Of a stretch of 64,000 nt of DNA, positions 35,290-43,006 are shown piece by piece; the stretch's first letter is position 1; every line of letters starts with the position of its first letter. Source of the DNA: an uncultured Acidimicrobiaceae bacterium (GTDB taxonomy: Bacteria > Actinomycetota > Acidimicrobiia > Spongiisociales > UBA5794); the NCBI GenBank assembly GCA_947259365.1, contig CAMYMC010000046.1, positions 32,026-96,025 of the forward strand. Reading direction: 5' to 3'. Under the pieces are notes generated by a model that saw nothing but the letters and a program-made list of their open reading frames with translations, searched no databases and was not told where the DNA came from. The translations under genes and the position numbers were made by a program.

Positions 35290-36642
35290 ATGATCGAACG
35301 GCAACGCACGATCGGGCGTAGGACGACCCGGTGGCAGGCACTCGGAGTCCTCGCCTTCGCCCTACTCCTCGTCGCATCGGCGTGCGGCGATGACGACGAC
35401 ACCACGGCGACGACGGCCGCGCCGGCAACGACGGCGACGACCGCGGCGCCCGGCACGACCGCGGCGCCCGGCACGACCGCAGCCCCGGCGACGACCCAGG
35501 CTCCGGTGGCCGAAGGCACGGCGTACAAGATCGGCTTCGTGTCCGCCGCCACCGGCGGCGGGTCGAGCCTCGGGCTTCCCGAGAGGAACACGGCCGAGAT
35601 GCTCGCCGCCCAGTGGACGGACGGCATCGTCGGACCGGACGGCGTGCATCATGACCTCGAGGTCATCATCCTCGACAGCGAGTCCAACCCGGACGCCGGC
35701 GCATCGGCGGTGAGCAGGCTCATCACCGAGGACGAGGTCGACGTCCTCGTCGCCGGCACCCTCAGCGGCAACTCGCTGGCGATGGCACCGCTGGCCGAGG
35801 AAGCAGAGATCGCCATGATCTCGATGGCATCGTCGCGGCGCATCATCGAAGACGCCGACACCGGCGAGGCTCGGTTCTGGATCTTCAAGACGCCTCAGGA
35901 GAACGGCCACAACGCCGCGGTGCAGACGGACTACCTGAGTGCGCTCGGTGTGTCCACGGTGTGCTACCTGTTCGAGAACAGCGGCTTCGGCCAGGACACG
36001 CTGGCCAACGGCCAGAAGTTCTTCGGAGACGCGGACATCGAGATCGTGTACTCCGACTCCTTCGAGCGGGGAGACACCGAGTTCCCGCAGACGACGAGCA
36101 TCCAGAGCTCAGGATGTGAAGCCGTCGTCGTCGGCGCCATCCCGCCGGTCTCGGCGCTGGTGACGTCCGCGCTGCGCGACTTCGTGCCCAACGTGCCCAT
36201 CGTCCAGGGCCACGGCAACTGCGCCTTCGCCTTCATCGAGCTGGCCCCGGCCGCCGTCGAGGGCGTCCCGCTCCCCTGCGGGCGCTTGATGGTCGCCGAC
36301 GGCCTCCCGGACGACGACCCGCAGAAGAACCTCCTCGTCCAGTACGTCGTGGACTACACCGCGTTCACCAACGGTGAACCGGTCAGCACCTTCGGCGGCC
36401 ACGCCTGGGATGCACTGCAGTGGGCGTACGAAGGCCTCGCCAGCCTCGAGGAGGGACTCGGCCTCGACGATCGTCGCGCCGGCGTGCGCGACCACATCGA
36501 GGCGAACATCACGAACTGGCCGGGGACGGGCGGCGTGTTCAACATCACGCCCGATGACCACCTCGGGCTCGGGTTCGATGCTCTGACCTTCGTCAGGGTG
36601 GAGAACGGAGCGTTCGCCTACTTCCCGCCGGAAGCCTGGTAG
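35290..36642 (+). CDS. Substrate-binding lipoprotein of second Liv-type importer
   Basis: 450 residues. The signal peptide has a basic N-terminus (MIERQRTIGRRTTR), a hydrophobic core and a lipobox ending at Cys32 (LVASAC). GDDDD and a Thr/Ala/Pro/Gly linker to about residue 75 follow, then a type 1 periplasmic binding fold starting at YKIGFVSAATGGGSSLGLPERNTAEM. Paired Cys (VSTVCYLF, SSGCEAVV, GHGNCAF, LPCGRL) could form disulfides outside the membrane. It is the first gene of SBP-livH-livM-livG-livF and lies next to an aryl-CoA ligase, so an aromatic acid is a reasonable ligand (inference). Confidence 0.92.
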   Translation: MIERQRTIGRRTTRWQALGVLAFALLLVASACGDDDDTTATTAAPATTATTAAPGTTAAPGTTAAPATTQAPVAEGTAYKIGFVSAATGGGSSLGLPERNTAEMLAAQWTDGIVGPDGVHHDLEVIILDSESNPDAGASAVSRLITEDEVDVLVAGTLSGNSLAMAPLAEEAEIAMISMASSRRIIEDADTGEARFWIFKTPQENGHNAAVQTDYLSALGVSTVCYLFENSGFGQDTLANGQKFFGDADIEIVYSDSFERGDTEFPQTTSIQSSGCEAVVVGAIPPVSALVTSALRDFVPNVPIVQGHGNCAFAFIELAPAAVEGVPLPCGRLMVADGLPDDDPQKNLLVQYVVDYTAFTNGEPVSTFGGHAWDALQWAYEGLASLEEGLGLDDRRAGVRDHIEANITNWPGTGGVFNITPDDHLGLGFDALTFVRVENGAFAYFPPEAW

Positions 36643-36660
36643 CCGTCAGGCCAGACACCC

Positions 36661-36689
36661 GTGGGGGGCGGCGCCGAGCCGCCCCCCAC
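36661..36689 (+). terminator. Hairpin between binding-protein and permease genes (attenuator)
   Basis: A perfect 12 bp inverted repeat (36661-36672 with 36678-36689) with loop GCCGA lies 19 bp after the binding-protein stop. In ABC operons such a stem typically reduces read-through or protects upstream mRNA, giving excess binding protein over the membrane subunits. Confidence 0.72.
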
Positions 36690-36752
36690 ACCGCCGCACG
36701 ATCACGCGGCGGCCGGCTCGCGGGGCCATACTCCCCGGGGTAGGGGTACCAG

Positions 36753-37760
36753 TTGCAGCGAGTTTCCCAGCGGCCCACGTACAAGACCATCGTCTCCGTC
36801 GCCGCGGCGGTTGCGATCGTCGCCGTCATCCTCGCCCTCGGAGCCCAGAAGAACTTCGGCCCCCAGCAGTACGGCCAGCTCGTCGTCGCCGGTCTCGGCG
36901 CCGGGGCCATCTACGCCCTCATCGCCCTCGGCTTCGTCATGGTGTACACGGTGACGGGGATCATCAACTTCGCCCAAGGCGCCTTCGTGATGCTCGGAGC
37001 CATGATTGCGGCGACGATCTACGGAGACGCCTCCTCGGGAGACGCGGTCGGTCTCGTCATCGCTGCGATCATCGCGATCCTGGCGACGACGCTCGTCGGC
37101 GTGGCCGTCGAGCGGCTCACGATCTTCCCGGCGCGCAACGCCGACACCCTGACGCTCATCATCATCACCGTGGGCGTCTACATCGCCATCCAGGGTGTCG
37201 GTCTCGTCGTGTGGGGAACGAGCGCCAAGGCATTCCCGGCGTTCACGACCCTCGACATCACCGACGGCACGCTGCGGTTCTGGGGAATCGTGCTGAAGAC
37301 ACAGACATTGTGGATCTGGGGCACCACCGCGCTCGTGCTCGCGCTGCTGACGCTGTTCTTGGGGCGCACGCTGACCGGTAAGGCACTGCGGGCGTGCTCG
37401 GTCAACAAGGAAGCCGCCAGGCTGATGGGGATCTCGCCGACCCGCATGTCGGTGTTCGCCTTCGGGCTCGCGGCGGGGATGGGAGCGCTGGCCGGCATCG
37501 TCCTCGCCCCGGCCACGAGGCCGATCTACGACATGGGCCTGAAGCTGGGCCTCAAGGGATTCGTCGCCGCTGCGATGGGCGGCCTCGTCAGCTCCCCCGC
37601 GGCCGTCGTCGGCGGGCTGTTGTTGGGGCTCACGGAGAACGTCGCCGCCGGGGTGACCAAGTCGGGGTTGAAGGACGTGTTCGCGTTCATCGTCCTCATC
37701 GCCGTCCTCTTGCGCAAGCGGGGCATCTTCGCGGCCGGCACCGATCTGGAGCGGCCCTGA
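36753..37760 (+). CDS. livH: Liv-type ABC transporter permease LivH
   Basis: 335 residues from TTG 36753 (GGGGTAGGGG upstream). An N-terminal extra helix is followed by the family motif AIYALIALGFVMVYTVTGIINFAQGAFVMLG. The late loop AAAMGGLVSSPAAVVGGLLLGLTENVAAG contacts the ATPases. About eight to nine membrane helices are visible. A small inverted repeat (CGGGG 36721-36725, CCCCG 36733-36737) precedes it. Its stop overlaps the livM start by one base (TGATG). Confidence 0.92.
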   Translation: MQRVSQRPTYKTIVSVAAAVAIVAVILALGAQKNFGPQQYGQLVVAGLGAGAIYALIALGFVMVYTVTGIINFAQGAFVMLGAMIAATIYGDASSGDAVGLVIAAIIAILATTLVGVAVERLTIFPARNADTLTLIIITVGVYIAIQGVGLVVWGTSAKAFPAFTTLDITDGTLRFWGIVLKTQTLWIWGTTALVLALLTLFLGRTLTGKALRACSVNKEAARLMGISPTRMSVFAFGLAAGMGALAGIVLAPATRPIYDMGLKLGLKGFVAAAMGGLVSSPAAVVGGLLLGLTENVAAGVTKSGLKDVFAFIVLIAVLLRKRGIFAAGTDLERP

Positions 37761-38893
37761 TGGCCGCCGACTCGTACCGCTCCGACACCGGGACGACGAC
37801 CGCGCCAGCCGGGAACGGCAAGGAGTCCGCGCCGCGGAGGGCCACGATGGCCGGCGTCGTCGTGCTCGTCGCCCTCGTGCTCGCGATCGGTCTCCTCGAG
37901 GCGTTCCAACCCGGCGGCGTCGACGTGTCGAGCCTCACCGGTGGTGTCATCACCTTCGACACCACCGTGCGCATCGGGATCCTCACGATCGTCGTTGTCG
38001 GCCTCAACCTCCTCATGGGCTACGCCGGGCAGGTCTCCCTGGGCCAGGCGGCGTTCTTCGGGCTCGGGGCGTACTCGTCGGCCATCTTCACGACCCGGGC
38101 CGAGCTCGTCGGCATCGGGTCGGGGCTCGAGGGTCGCTGGTGGTGGCCGTGGCTCGTCATGGTCCTCGGCATGGCGCTCACCGGCGCACTTGCCTACGCG
38201 GTCGGCCGGCCGATCCTTCGGCTTCGGGGGCACTACCTCGCCATGGCGACGCTGGGGCTCGGCGTGATGGTCACGATCATGTTCCGCGAGAACCTCGGCC
38301 TCCAGCTCGACACGAAGGACATCACGGGTGGTTCGGACGGGATCCCCGGCATTCCCCGGCTCCGGGTCGGCACGTTCGAGATCTGGCCGATCGAGCGGTA
38401 TTACTACCTCGTCTGGTTCCTGGCGATCGTCGGGATCCTCCTCGCCCTCAACGTCGTGCGCTCCCGGTCCGGTCGCGCCCTGCGCGCCCTCCACAGCAGC
38501 GAGCTCGCCGCCGAGACGGTCGGGGTGGACACGGCCCGCTTCAAGGTGCGGGCGCTGGTGGTGAGCGCGATGTACGCCAGCATCGCCGGGAGCCTCTTCG
38601 CCCACTTCCGCGTCGCGGTGTCCCCGACGCCGTTCGATTTCCTCGCATCGCTCGAGCTCGTCGTCATGGCTGCGGTGGGCGGGATGGCATCGGTGTGGGG
38701 AGCGCCCTTCGGGGTCGCGGCGATCCTGGCGATCCGCGAGCTGGTGAGGACCCGCCTCGATCTCGTCATCGGGGGCGCAGGGGGAGAACAAGAGGCCGTT
38801 GCGTTCGGCGTCCTCCTCGTCCTGGTGATGATCTTCATGCCCGAGGGCGTCGTCGTCCGGGTGAAGGAGGTGGCGCGGCGATGGAGCCGGTGA
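37760..38893 (+). CDS. livM: Liv-type ABC transporter permease LivM
   Basis: 377 residues. A Thr/Ala-rich cytoplasmic N-terminus of about 30 residues precedes the first helix. The LivM motif GLNLLMGYAGQVSLGQAAFFGLGAY is complete, with RPILRLRGHYLAMATLGLG and the coupling segment MAAVGGMASVWGAPFGVAAIL. It ends with a charged tail after FMPEGVVVRVKEV, as LivM proteins do. Its 3' end overlaps the livG start by 13 bp. Confidence 0.93.
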   Translation: MAADSYRSDTGTTTAPAGNGKESAPRRATMAGVVVLVALVLAIGLLEAFQPGGVDVSSLTGGVITFDTTVRIGILTIVVVGLNLLMGYAGQVSLGQAAFFGLGAYSSAIFTTRAELVGIGSGLEGRWWWPWLVMVLGMALTGALAYAVGRPILRLRGHYLAMATLGLGVMVTIMFRENLGLQLDTKDITGGSDGIPGIPRLRVGTFEIWPIERYYYLVWFLAIVGILLALNVVRSRSGRALRALHSSELAAETVGVDTARFKVRALVVSAMYASIAGSLFAHFRVAVSPTPFDFLASLELVVMAAVGGMASVWGAPFGVAAILAIRELVRTRLDLVIGGAGGEQEAVAFGVLLVLVMIFMPEGVVVRVKEVARRWSR

Positions 38894-39678
38894 TCACCGA
38901 CTCGCAGCCGGCGCCCCCGCTCCTCGTGCTGAGCGACCTCTCGATGGCATTCGGCGGCCTCGTCGCCGTCGATCGAGTCACCACCCGCGTCGCCGATGGC
39001 CAGATCAAGGGTCTCATCGGTCCGAACGGGGCGGGCAAGACGACGGTCTTCAACCTCGTCACCGGGATCTACCCGCCGTCGGGCGGCCACGTCGAATTCG
39101 GCGGGGAGCGCCTCATCGGGCTCGAGCCGCATGAGATCGCAGCGCGGGGGATCACGAGGACCTTCCAGAACGTGCGGTTGTTCGCGCACATGAGCGTGCT
39201 GGAAAACGTCATGGTCGGGCTTCACCTCCAGACGCGCGCCGGGCTCCTCGCCGCCGCCCTCCGCACGAGAGCGACGCGACGGGAGGAGGCGAGGATCCAC
39301 GCCGACGCCCGAGACCTGCTCGACGAGGTCGGGCTCGCCGGGCGTGCCGGCGATCGCGCCACCGACCTCCCGTTCGGTCTTCAGCGCACGCTCGAGATCG
39401 CCCGCGCCCTCGCCGCCCGCCCCCGCCTCCTGCTCCTCGACGAGCCGGCGGCAGGGCTGACGGCACCGGAGCGCCGCCGGCTGGGCTCGCTCATCCGCCG
39501 TATCCGCGACGATGGGACGACGATCGTTCTCGTCGAGCACGACATGGAGTTCGTCATGGGGCTCGTCGACGAGCTGCTCGTTCTCGACCACGGCTCGGTC
39601 ATCGCCGAGGGAACTCCTGCGGAGATCCAGAGCGATGCGAGCGTCATCGCCGCCTACCTCGGAGCCCCGGAACGATGA
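38881..39678 (+). CDS. livG: Liv-type ABC transporter ATPase LivG
   Basis: 265 residues from ATG 38881, preceded by GAAGGAGGTGG within the end of livM. Walker A is GPNGAGKTTVFN and the Q-loop is TRTFQNVRLF. The signature is degenerate (LPFGLQRTLEIARAL), as often in LivG. Walker B is LLLLDEPAAGL and the H-loop is VLVEHDME. A longer open frame extends upstream but runs antisense-like through livM and is not used. Confidence 0.92.
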   Translation: MEPVITDSQPAPPLLVLSDLSMAFGGLVAVDRVTTRVADGQIKGLIGPNGAGKTTVFNLVTGIYPPSGGHVEFGGERLIGLEPHEIAARGITRTFQNVRLFAHMSVLENVMVGLHLQTRAGLLAAALRTRATRREEARIHADARDLLDEVGLAGRAGDRATDLPFGLQRTLEIARALAARPRLLLLDEPAAGLTAPERRRLGSLIRRIRDDGTTIVLVEHDMEFVMGLVDELLVLDHGSVIAEGTPAEIQSDASVIAAYLGAPER

Positions 39679-40430
39679 GCGCCGTCCTCGACGTCCGCGG
39701 CGTCAGCGCGTTCTACGGCCGGATCCAGGCCCTCGACGCAGTTTCGCTCCGCGTCGACGAGGGAGAGATCGTCGCCCTCATCGGGGCGAACGGTGCCGGC
39801 AAGACCACGCTCCTGCGGACGATCAGCGGCATGATGCATGCCCAGACCGGGGAGGTCGTCTTCGACGGTCGGGACGTGACCCGACGCAACGCGGAGCGCA
39901 TCGTCGGCATGGGCATCTCGCACGTCCCGGAGAACCGCCAGGTCTTCGGGACGATGACCGTCGACGAGAACCTCGTGCTGGGGGCCTACCGCAGGTACCG
40001 GAAAGCGGGCAAGGCCGCCGTCGAGTCCGATACACGCCGGGTCTTCGAGGTGTTCCCGATCCTCGAGGAGCGGCGCGGGCAGCTCGCCGGAACCCTGAGC
40101 GGAGGTGAGCAGCAGATGCTCGCCATCGCCCGCGGCCTCATGGCCCGGCCGACGCTCATGCTCCTCGACGAGCCTTCGCTGGGTCTCGCCCCCCTCATCG
40201 TGAAGGAGCTCTTCGCGGTCATCGGTCGCCTCCGCGGTGAAGGAGTCACGGTGCTCCTCGTCGAGCAGAACGCCCATGCCGCCCTCAACCTCGCCGACCG
40301 GGGCTACCTGCTCGAGGTCGGCTCGGTCGTCCTGGAGGGGACCGCCGCCGAACTCCTCTCCGATGAACGCGTCCATGCCGCCTACCTCGGTGGGGCGGGC
40401 GACGGCGGAGCCGGAGCTGGGGGGACGTAG
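39675..40430 (+). CDS. livF: Liv-type ABC transporter ATPase LivF
   Basis: 251 residues, overlapping livG by 4 bp (ATGA). Walker A is GANGAGKTTLLR, the signature is LSGGEQQMLAIARGL, Walker B is LMLLDEPSLGLAP, and the switch is VLLVEQN, the LivF-type Gln/Asn variant. A Gly/Ala-rich tail of about 12 residues follows the family end point. It completes the second importer. Confidence 0.94.
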   Translation: MSAVLDVRGVSAFYGRIQALDAVSLRVDEGEIVALIGANGAGKTTLLRTISGMMHAQTGEVVFDGRDVTRRNAERIVGMGISHVPENRQVFGTMTVDENLVLGAYRRYRKAGKAAVESDTRRVFEVFPILEERRGQLAGTLSGGEQQMLAIARGLMARPTLMLLDEPSLGLAPLIVKELFAVIGRLRGEGVTVLLVEQNAHAALNLADRGYLLEVGSVVLEGTAAELLSDERVHAAYLGGAGDGGAGAGGT

Positions 40431-40492
40431 CCGGCCGGGAGGCGGGTGACGCAAGCTCGTATGCTGGGGCGACGACGACCCGGAGCGCCGGC

Positions 40493-41449
40493 GTGGGATC
40501 GAAGCCGTTCGCATCGAGCGAGGATCTCGAGGACACCGAGGAGGTCCTCGAGATCCTCGCCGACGGTGTCTACGCCCTCACCGCCGGCGGCGATCCGACC
40601 GTCGGTGCCATCGAGGGCGAGGACTTCCTCGTGTGCTTCGAGGCGCGCGCGACCCCGTACATGGCCGGGCTCTGGCTCGACACGCTGCGCGCCCACACCG
40701 ACAAGCCGGTGCGGTACCTCGTCCTCTCCCACTACCACGCGGTGCGGACGCTCGGCGCCGCCGCCTTCGACGCCGGTGACGTCGTCGCCCACGACAACAC
40801 GAGGGACCTCATCGCCGAGCGGGGTATGGAGGACTGGGCGTCGGAGGCGGGCCGGATGCCCCGTCTGTTCCGGGGCGCCGAGACCATCCCCGGGTTGACG
40901 TGGCCGACCCTGACCTTCTCGGACCGCATCACGATCGACCTCGGCGGGGCAAGGGGCGCGCTCGAGCTCGTGTATCTCGGTAGGGGCCACACGATGGGTG
41001 ACATCGTCGCCTGGCTCCCCGACCGGCGCATCCTCTTCGCCGGCGACCTCGTCGAGTCCGAAGCCGCGCTCTACACCGGAGACGCCTACCACCTCGACTG
41101 GATGACGACGACGCTCGACCGGGTGCGGGCCCTCGGCGCCGAGACCCTCGTCGGGGGGAGAGGCCGGGTCGTCCGCGAGGGCGAGGTCGACCACGCCATC
41201 GCCCAGACGCGGCGATTCCTCGTCGTCCTCAAGGACGCGGTCGCCGCCGTGCAGCGGAGGGCCGGCACGATCAAGGAGGCTTTCGACGCCGCCCGGGAGG
41301 CGCTCGCCCCCACCTTCGGCGGCTGGCCGATCTTCGAGCACACGCTGCCCTTCGACGTCCAGCGGATGTGGGACGAGCTCGCCGGCGCCGACCCCAGGGT
41401 GTGGACGGCGGAACGGGACCGGGCGCTGTGGGAGGAGCTCCAGGCGTGA
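40493..41449 (+). CDS. MBL-fold metallohydrolase with incomplete metal motif
   Basis: 318 residues from GTG 40493. The beta-lactamase fold is recognisable by YLVLSHYHAVRTLG, YLGRGHTMGDIVAW and RILFAGDLVESEA. The usual HxHxDH motif reads HYHAVR, so the Asp and His of metal site 2 are replaced. This variant occurs in a known subgroup often beside aromatic monooxygenases. It probably hydrolyses a thioester, lactone or ring-cleavage product. Its stop overlaps the FAD hydroxylase start (GTGA), so the two act together. Confidence 0.84.
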   Translation: MGSKPFASSEDLEDTEEVLEILADGVYALTAGGDPTVGAIEGEDFLVCFEARATPYMAGLWLDTLRAHTDKPVRYLVLSHYHAVRTLGAAAFDAGDVVAHDNTRDLIAERGMEDWASEAGRMPRLFRGAETIPGLTWPTLTFSDRITIDLGGARGALELVYLGRGHTMGDIVAWLPDRRILFAGDLVESEAALYTGDAYHLDWMTTTLDRVRALGAETLVGGRGRVVREGEVDHAIAQTRRFLVVLKDAVAAVQRRAGTIKEAFDAAREALAPTFGGWPIFEHTLPFDVQRMWDELAGADPRVWTAERDRALWEELQA

Positions 41450-42993
41450 GCCCGGCGATCGACCGGCCCGTCGTGATCATCGGCGGCGGCCCCGTGGGCA
41501 TGACTGCAGCACTCCTCCTCGCCCGCTTCGATGTCCCGTCCGTGATCCTCGAGGCGAAGCCGGCACGCGACCCCTTCGGGTCGAAGGCGCTCTGCATGCA
41601 GCGCGACGTCCTCGACGTGCTCGATCGGGTCGGCTGCGGCCAGCCCCTCGTCGACGAGGGCGTGACATGGACCATGGGACGCACGTACTACCGCGAGAAC
41701 GAGCTGTTCCAGATCACGTTCTCCGACCTCGGTCGGGCCCACTTTCCCCCGTTCGTCAACGTCGGCCAGGACCGCACCGAACATCACCTGGAACGGGCCG
41801 TCGCCGCCGACGAGCTCATCGACCTGCGGTACGGCCACGAGGTGGTCGAGCTCTCCCAGGACACCGATCGCGTCGTCGTCGGCTACGACGGACCGGCGGG
41901 GCGGGGCCTCCAGGAAGCCGACTACGTCATCGGAGCCGACGGCGCCGGCAGCGTGACGCGCAAGCTGCTCGGGATCGGGTTCGGCGGCAGGAGCTTCGAC
42001 GACCAGTTTCTCATCTGCGACATCCGCACCGAGCTCCCGTTCGCCAACGAACGCCGCTTCTTCTTCGACCCCGAGTGGAATCCCGATCGCCAGGTCCTCA
42101 TCCATCCCCAAGCCGACTCCGTGTGGAGGATCGACTGGCAGGTGCCCCCCGACTTCGACGTCGCCCTCGAGCGGACCACGGGGCGCCTCGACGGGCGCAT
42201 CCGCAAGATCACCGGTGACCGCCCGTACGAGATCGTGTGGATGTCGGTCTACCGCTTCCACCAGCGCCTCGCCGACCGCTTCGCCGACGGCCGGGTCTTC
42301 CTTGCCGGCGACGCCGCCCACCTCATGTCGCCGTTCGGAGCTCGCGGGCTCAACTCCGGTATCCAGGACGCTGAGAACATCGCCTGGAAGATCGGTTACG
42401 TCCGCAATCGCTGGGCCGCCCCGCGCCTGCTCCGTTCCTATGAGCCGGAGCGCCGACCTGCCGCCGAGGAGAACCTGCGCGTCACCGGCAAGACCATGGA
42501 CTTCCTCGTCCCACCGACCGACGAGCTGTGGGCGGCCCGGCGCGCCGCACTCGAGGCCGCCGTCGGCAGCCCGCAGGCGCCGGAGCTCGTCGACTCGGGC
42601 CAGCTGGCCCAGCCGTTCGTGTACGCAGACTCGCCCTTGACGAGTCCCGGGGGGATCGCCGCCTCGGTCGCTCCCGGCCAGCTCTTTCCCGACGGGCCGG
42701 TCGTGGTGCGGGATGCTCCGACGAGGATGCGAGCCCTCTTTGGTCGAAGCATGGTCGTGCTCACCACCGCCAGTCGAGAGGGCCCCGCGACGGCGGCCCG
42801 GCGCATCGCCGCACCCGTCGACGTGCACGCCCTCGGGGAGATCGACCCGGAGGGCGTCGTCGCCGCGACGCTGCCCGACAACGAGCCAGTAGCGGCGGTG
42901 ATCAGGCCGGACGGCCATCTCGCCGCCCTCGTGGCCCCGGGGCCGGCCCGCATCGTCGACGCGGTGGCGACGGCCCTCGGTGCCGGCCTCTAG
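41446..42993 (+). CDS. FAD-dependent aromatic hydroxylase (MhpA/PheA/TfdB-type)
   Basis: 515 residues from GTG 41446 (GGAGGAG upstream). FAD motifs are VIIGGGPVGMTAALLLARF and FLAGDAAHLMSPFGARGLNSG; the DG motif is YVIGADGAGSVTRKLLG. The C-terminal thioredoxin-like domain of the phenol hydroxylase group is present (VDVHALGEIDPEGVV; VAAVIRPDGHLAALV). Such enzymes hydroxylate phenolic or aminoaromatic rings with NAD(P)H and O2. It follows an importer and an MBL hydrolase and is near an aryl-CoA ligase, so it probably prepares a ring for cleavage. The substrate is unknown. Confidence 0.9.
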   Translation: MSPAIDRPVVIIGGGPVGMTAALLLARFDVPSVILEAKPARDPFGSKALCMQRDVLDVLDRVGCGQPLVDEGVTWTMGRTYYRENELFQITFSDLGRAHFPPFVNVGQDRTEHHLERAVAADELIDLRYGHEVVELSQDTDRVVVGYDGPAGRGLQEADYVIGADGAGSVTRKLLGIGFGGRSFDDQFLICDIRTELPFANERRFFFDPEWNPDRQVLIHPQADSVWRIDWQVPPDFDVALERTTGRLDGRIRKITGDRPYEIVWMSVYRFHQRLADRFADGRVFLAGDAAHLMSPFGARGLNSGIQDAENIAWKIGYVRNRWAAPRLLRSYEPERRPAAEENLRVTGKTMDFLVPPTDELWAARRAALEAAVGSPQAPELVDSGQLAQPFVYADSPLTSPGGIAASVAPGQLFPDGPVVVRDAPTRMRALFGRSMVVLTTASREGPATAARRIAAPVDVHALGEIDPEGVVAATLPDNEPVAAVIRPDGHLAALVAPGPARIVDAVATALGAGL

Positions 42994-43006
42994 CGGCGCC
43001 GAGGCC

